A stretch of 8,429 bases of DNA from Cytophagales bacterium (lineage in GTDB: Bacteria > Bacteroidota > Bacteroidia > Cytophagales > Cyclobacteriaceae): NCBI GenBank assembly GCA_029262935.1, contig JAJCYK010000557.1, forward strand, positions 1 through 8,429, read 5' to 3'. A model generated the notes under the pieces. It made no database searches, had not been told where the DNA came from, and worked only from the letters and a program-made list of their open reading frames with translations. The number at the start of each line of letters is the position of its first letter. Positions within the stretch are counted from its first letter, which is position 1. Made by a program: the position numbers and the translations under genes. Below are positions 8,011 to 8,429 of this stretch, one piece after another.

Positions 8011-8055
8011 TAACGACTAGGGTCGGAAAAAGTTTAACGTCAGCTAAAATTTTTA

Positions 8056-8238
8056 CTAGTATTTAATCAAGTAGAAGGCTAGAGCGGTAGTTATCACTAC
8101 CAACAGGTAGAAAATGGCCACTTCCAAGGTAGTGAATCGACGTTCGATCCCGAACATCTCACGGACTGTATTGCTTAATAGGCGTTTCACGGTATTTATA
8201 TATGGGCGGGTAAAATAGTAAAATGAATGATGTGACAT
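8056..8238 (-). CDS. Hypothetical 60-residue single-span membrane protein
   Basis: I do not recognise this protein. It has a basic, aromatic N-terminal half (HHSFYYF at 3-9, then K18, R19, R26, R33 and R34) and one hydrophobic span at about 39-58 (VAIFYLLVVITTALAFYLI), ending two residues later. The positive charges before the span predict a cytoplasmic N terminus and a tail anchored in the inner membrane. An AGAGGGG sequence 3 nt before the ATG is a plausible ribosome binding site and supports this start over an internal ATG at codon 28. It lies 79 nt upstream of the TetR gene on the same strand. Whether it belongs to the efflux operon or to an upstream unit is unclear. It could be a spurious ORF, though the TM plus ribosome site argue for a real gene. 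Confidence 0.5.
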   Translation of the reverse strand: MSHHSFYYFTRPYINTVKRLLSNTVREMFGIERRFTTLEVAIFYLLVVITTALAFYLIKY

Positions 8239-8241
8239 TAT

Positions 8242-8255
8242 CCCCTCTATTGGGG
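8242..8255 (-). promoter_or_regulatory. Small hairpin enclosing the ribosome binding site of the 60-residue ORF
   Basis: On the minus strand CCCC (8252-8255) and GGGG (8242-8245) can pair around a 6-nt loop, AATAGA. The GGGG arm is part of the AGAGGGG Shine-Dalgarno-like sequence that ends 3 nt before the ATG at 8238. Folding would therefore hide the ribosome site. The stem is only four G-C pairs, so a regulatory role is speculative. Confidence 0.25.
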
Positions 8256-8263
8256 TATTTTCG

Positions 8264-8374
8264 TTATTTGCTTATACATAAGATGAGTAACAACAATATC
8301 AACACGAGTTGCACCAATTGAATCAGCATGCTGTGATCCTCCATGGCTTTTTTTATAATAGTGGGTACTTTCAT
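8264..8374 (-). CDS. Possible 36-residue hydrophobic small protein
   Basis: This short frame encodes 36 residues: a charged head containing KK at 8-9 and the acidic MED at 11-13, then a hydrophobic run at about 17-34 (LIQLVQLVLILLLLILCI) that would span a membrane once. A GAGGAAGG sequence at 8380-8387 lies 5 nt before the ATG. It is the best Shine-Dalgarno match in the window and the main reason for the call. The stop is 25 nt upstream of the 60-residue ORF, so the two may be co-translated. I know no family for it. T-rich DNA can produce such hydrophobic frames by chance, and another frame overlaps it, so confidence is low. Confidence 0.35.
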   Translation of the reverse strand: MKVPTIIKKAMEDHSMLIQLVQLVLILLLLILCISK

Positions 8375-8379
8375 GTTTT

Positions 8380-8387
8380 CCTTCCTC
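8380..8387 (-). promoter_or_regulatory. Shine-Dalgarno sequence GAGGAAGG
   Basis: This purine tract sits 5 nt before the ATG at 8372-8374 and decides the start of the 36-residue ORF. It stands out because the starts of the five large genes lack a comparable site, as is common in Bacteroidota. Confidence 0.4.
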
Positions 8388-8429
8388 AATTATCCAAGAA
8401 AGGTCAAACGACATGCCAATAATCTATCT

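Noticed and set aside
8041..8060. AT-rich stretch with CTAAAA/TTTTAC just after the 60-residue ORF as a possible terminator
   Set aside because: The pairing is short and A-T only, with no G-C stem followed by a T-run on the minus strand. It does not support a terminator call.
8247..8414. A 55-codon minus-strand frame beginning MSFDLSW and overlapping the 36-residue ORF in another frame
   Set aside because: It has no ribosome binding site, an odd histidine- and glycine-rich composition and no recognisable domain. The overlapping frame has a good Shine-Dalgarno sequence and a membrane span. I could not exclude it entirely.

Overview
The window reads as one stretch of a Bacteroidota chromosome, probably Cytophagia or Flavobacteriia; I cannot name a genus. 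Three things point there. The base composition is moderately AT-rich. The start codons of the large genes lack clear Shine-Dalgarno sequences. The RND pump carries a late-membrane-region signature (FYIGGDN...FWGPM) that I associate with the HAE1-type pumps of that phylum. Every gene I can support is on the minus strand, so transcription runs from high to low coordinates. I see no rRNA, tRNA, CRISPR array, insertion sequence or other mobile element.

Most of the window (about 7976 down to 152) is a tightly packed five-gene cluster that looks like one transcription unit. Its order is a TetR-family regulator (7353-7976), a TolC-type outer-membrane channel (5984-7375), a lipoprotein periplasmic adaptor (4842-5984), an RND inner-membrane pump (1399-4836) and a membrane-anchored calcineurin-like metallophosphoesterase (152-1396). 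The junctions are a 23-nt overlap, a 1-nt TAATG overlap, a 5-nt gap and a 2-nt gap. This predicts a complete self-regulated tripartite efflux system. The regulator gene leads, and an inverted repeat that could be its operator (7985-8010) lies just upstream of its start. The phosphoesterase is the unexpected partner: its fold and predicted topology suggest an extracytoplasmic enzyme working at the membrane.

Upstream (8056-8429) are two possible small single-span membrane proteins in tandem: a 60-residue protein, and a 36-residue one that rests mainly on a good Shine-Dalgarno sequence and a hydrophobic segment. I do not recognise either. The 151 bases downstream of the cluster hold no gene I can support, only a weak terminator-like stem.

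The core is a known type of system. The parts worth a closer look are the pump's extra hydrophobic hairpin and altered proton-relay positions, the fused-in phosphoesterase gene, the operator candidate and the small upstream ORFs.
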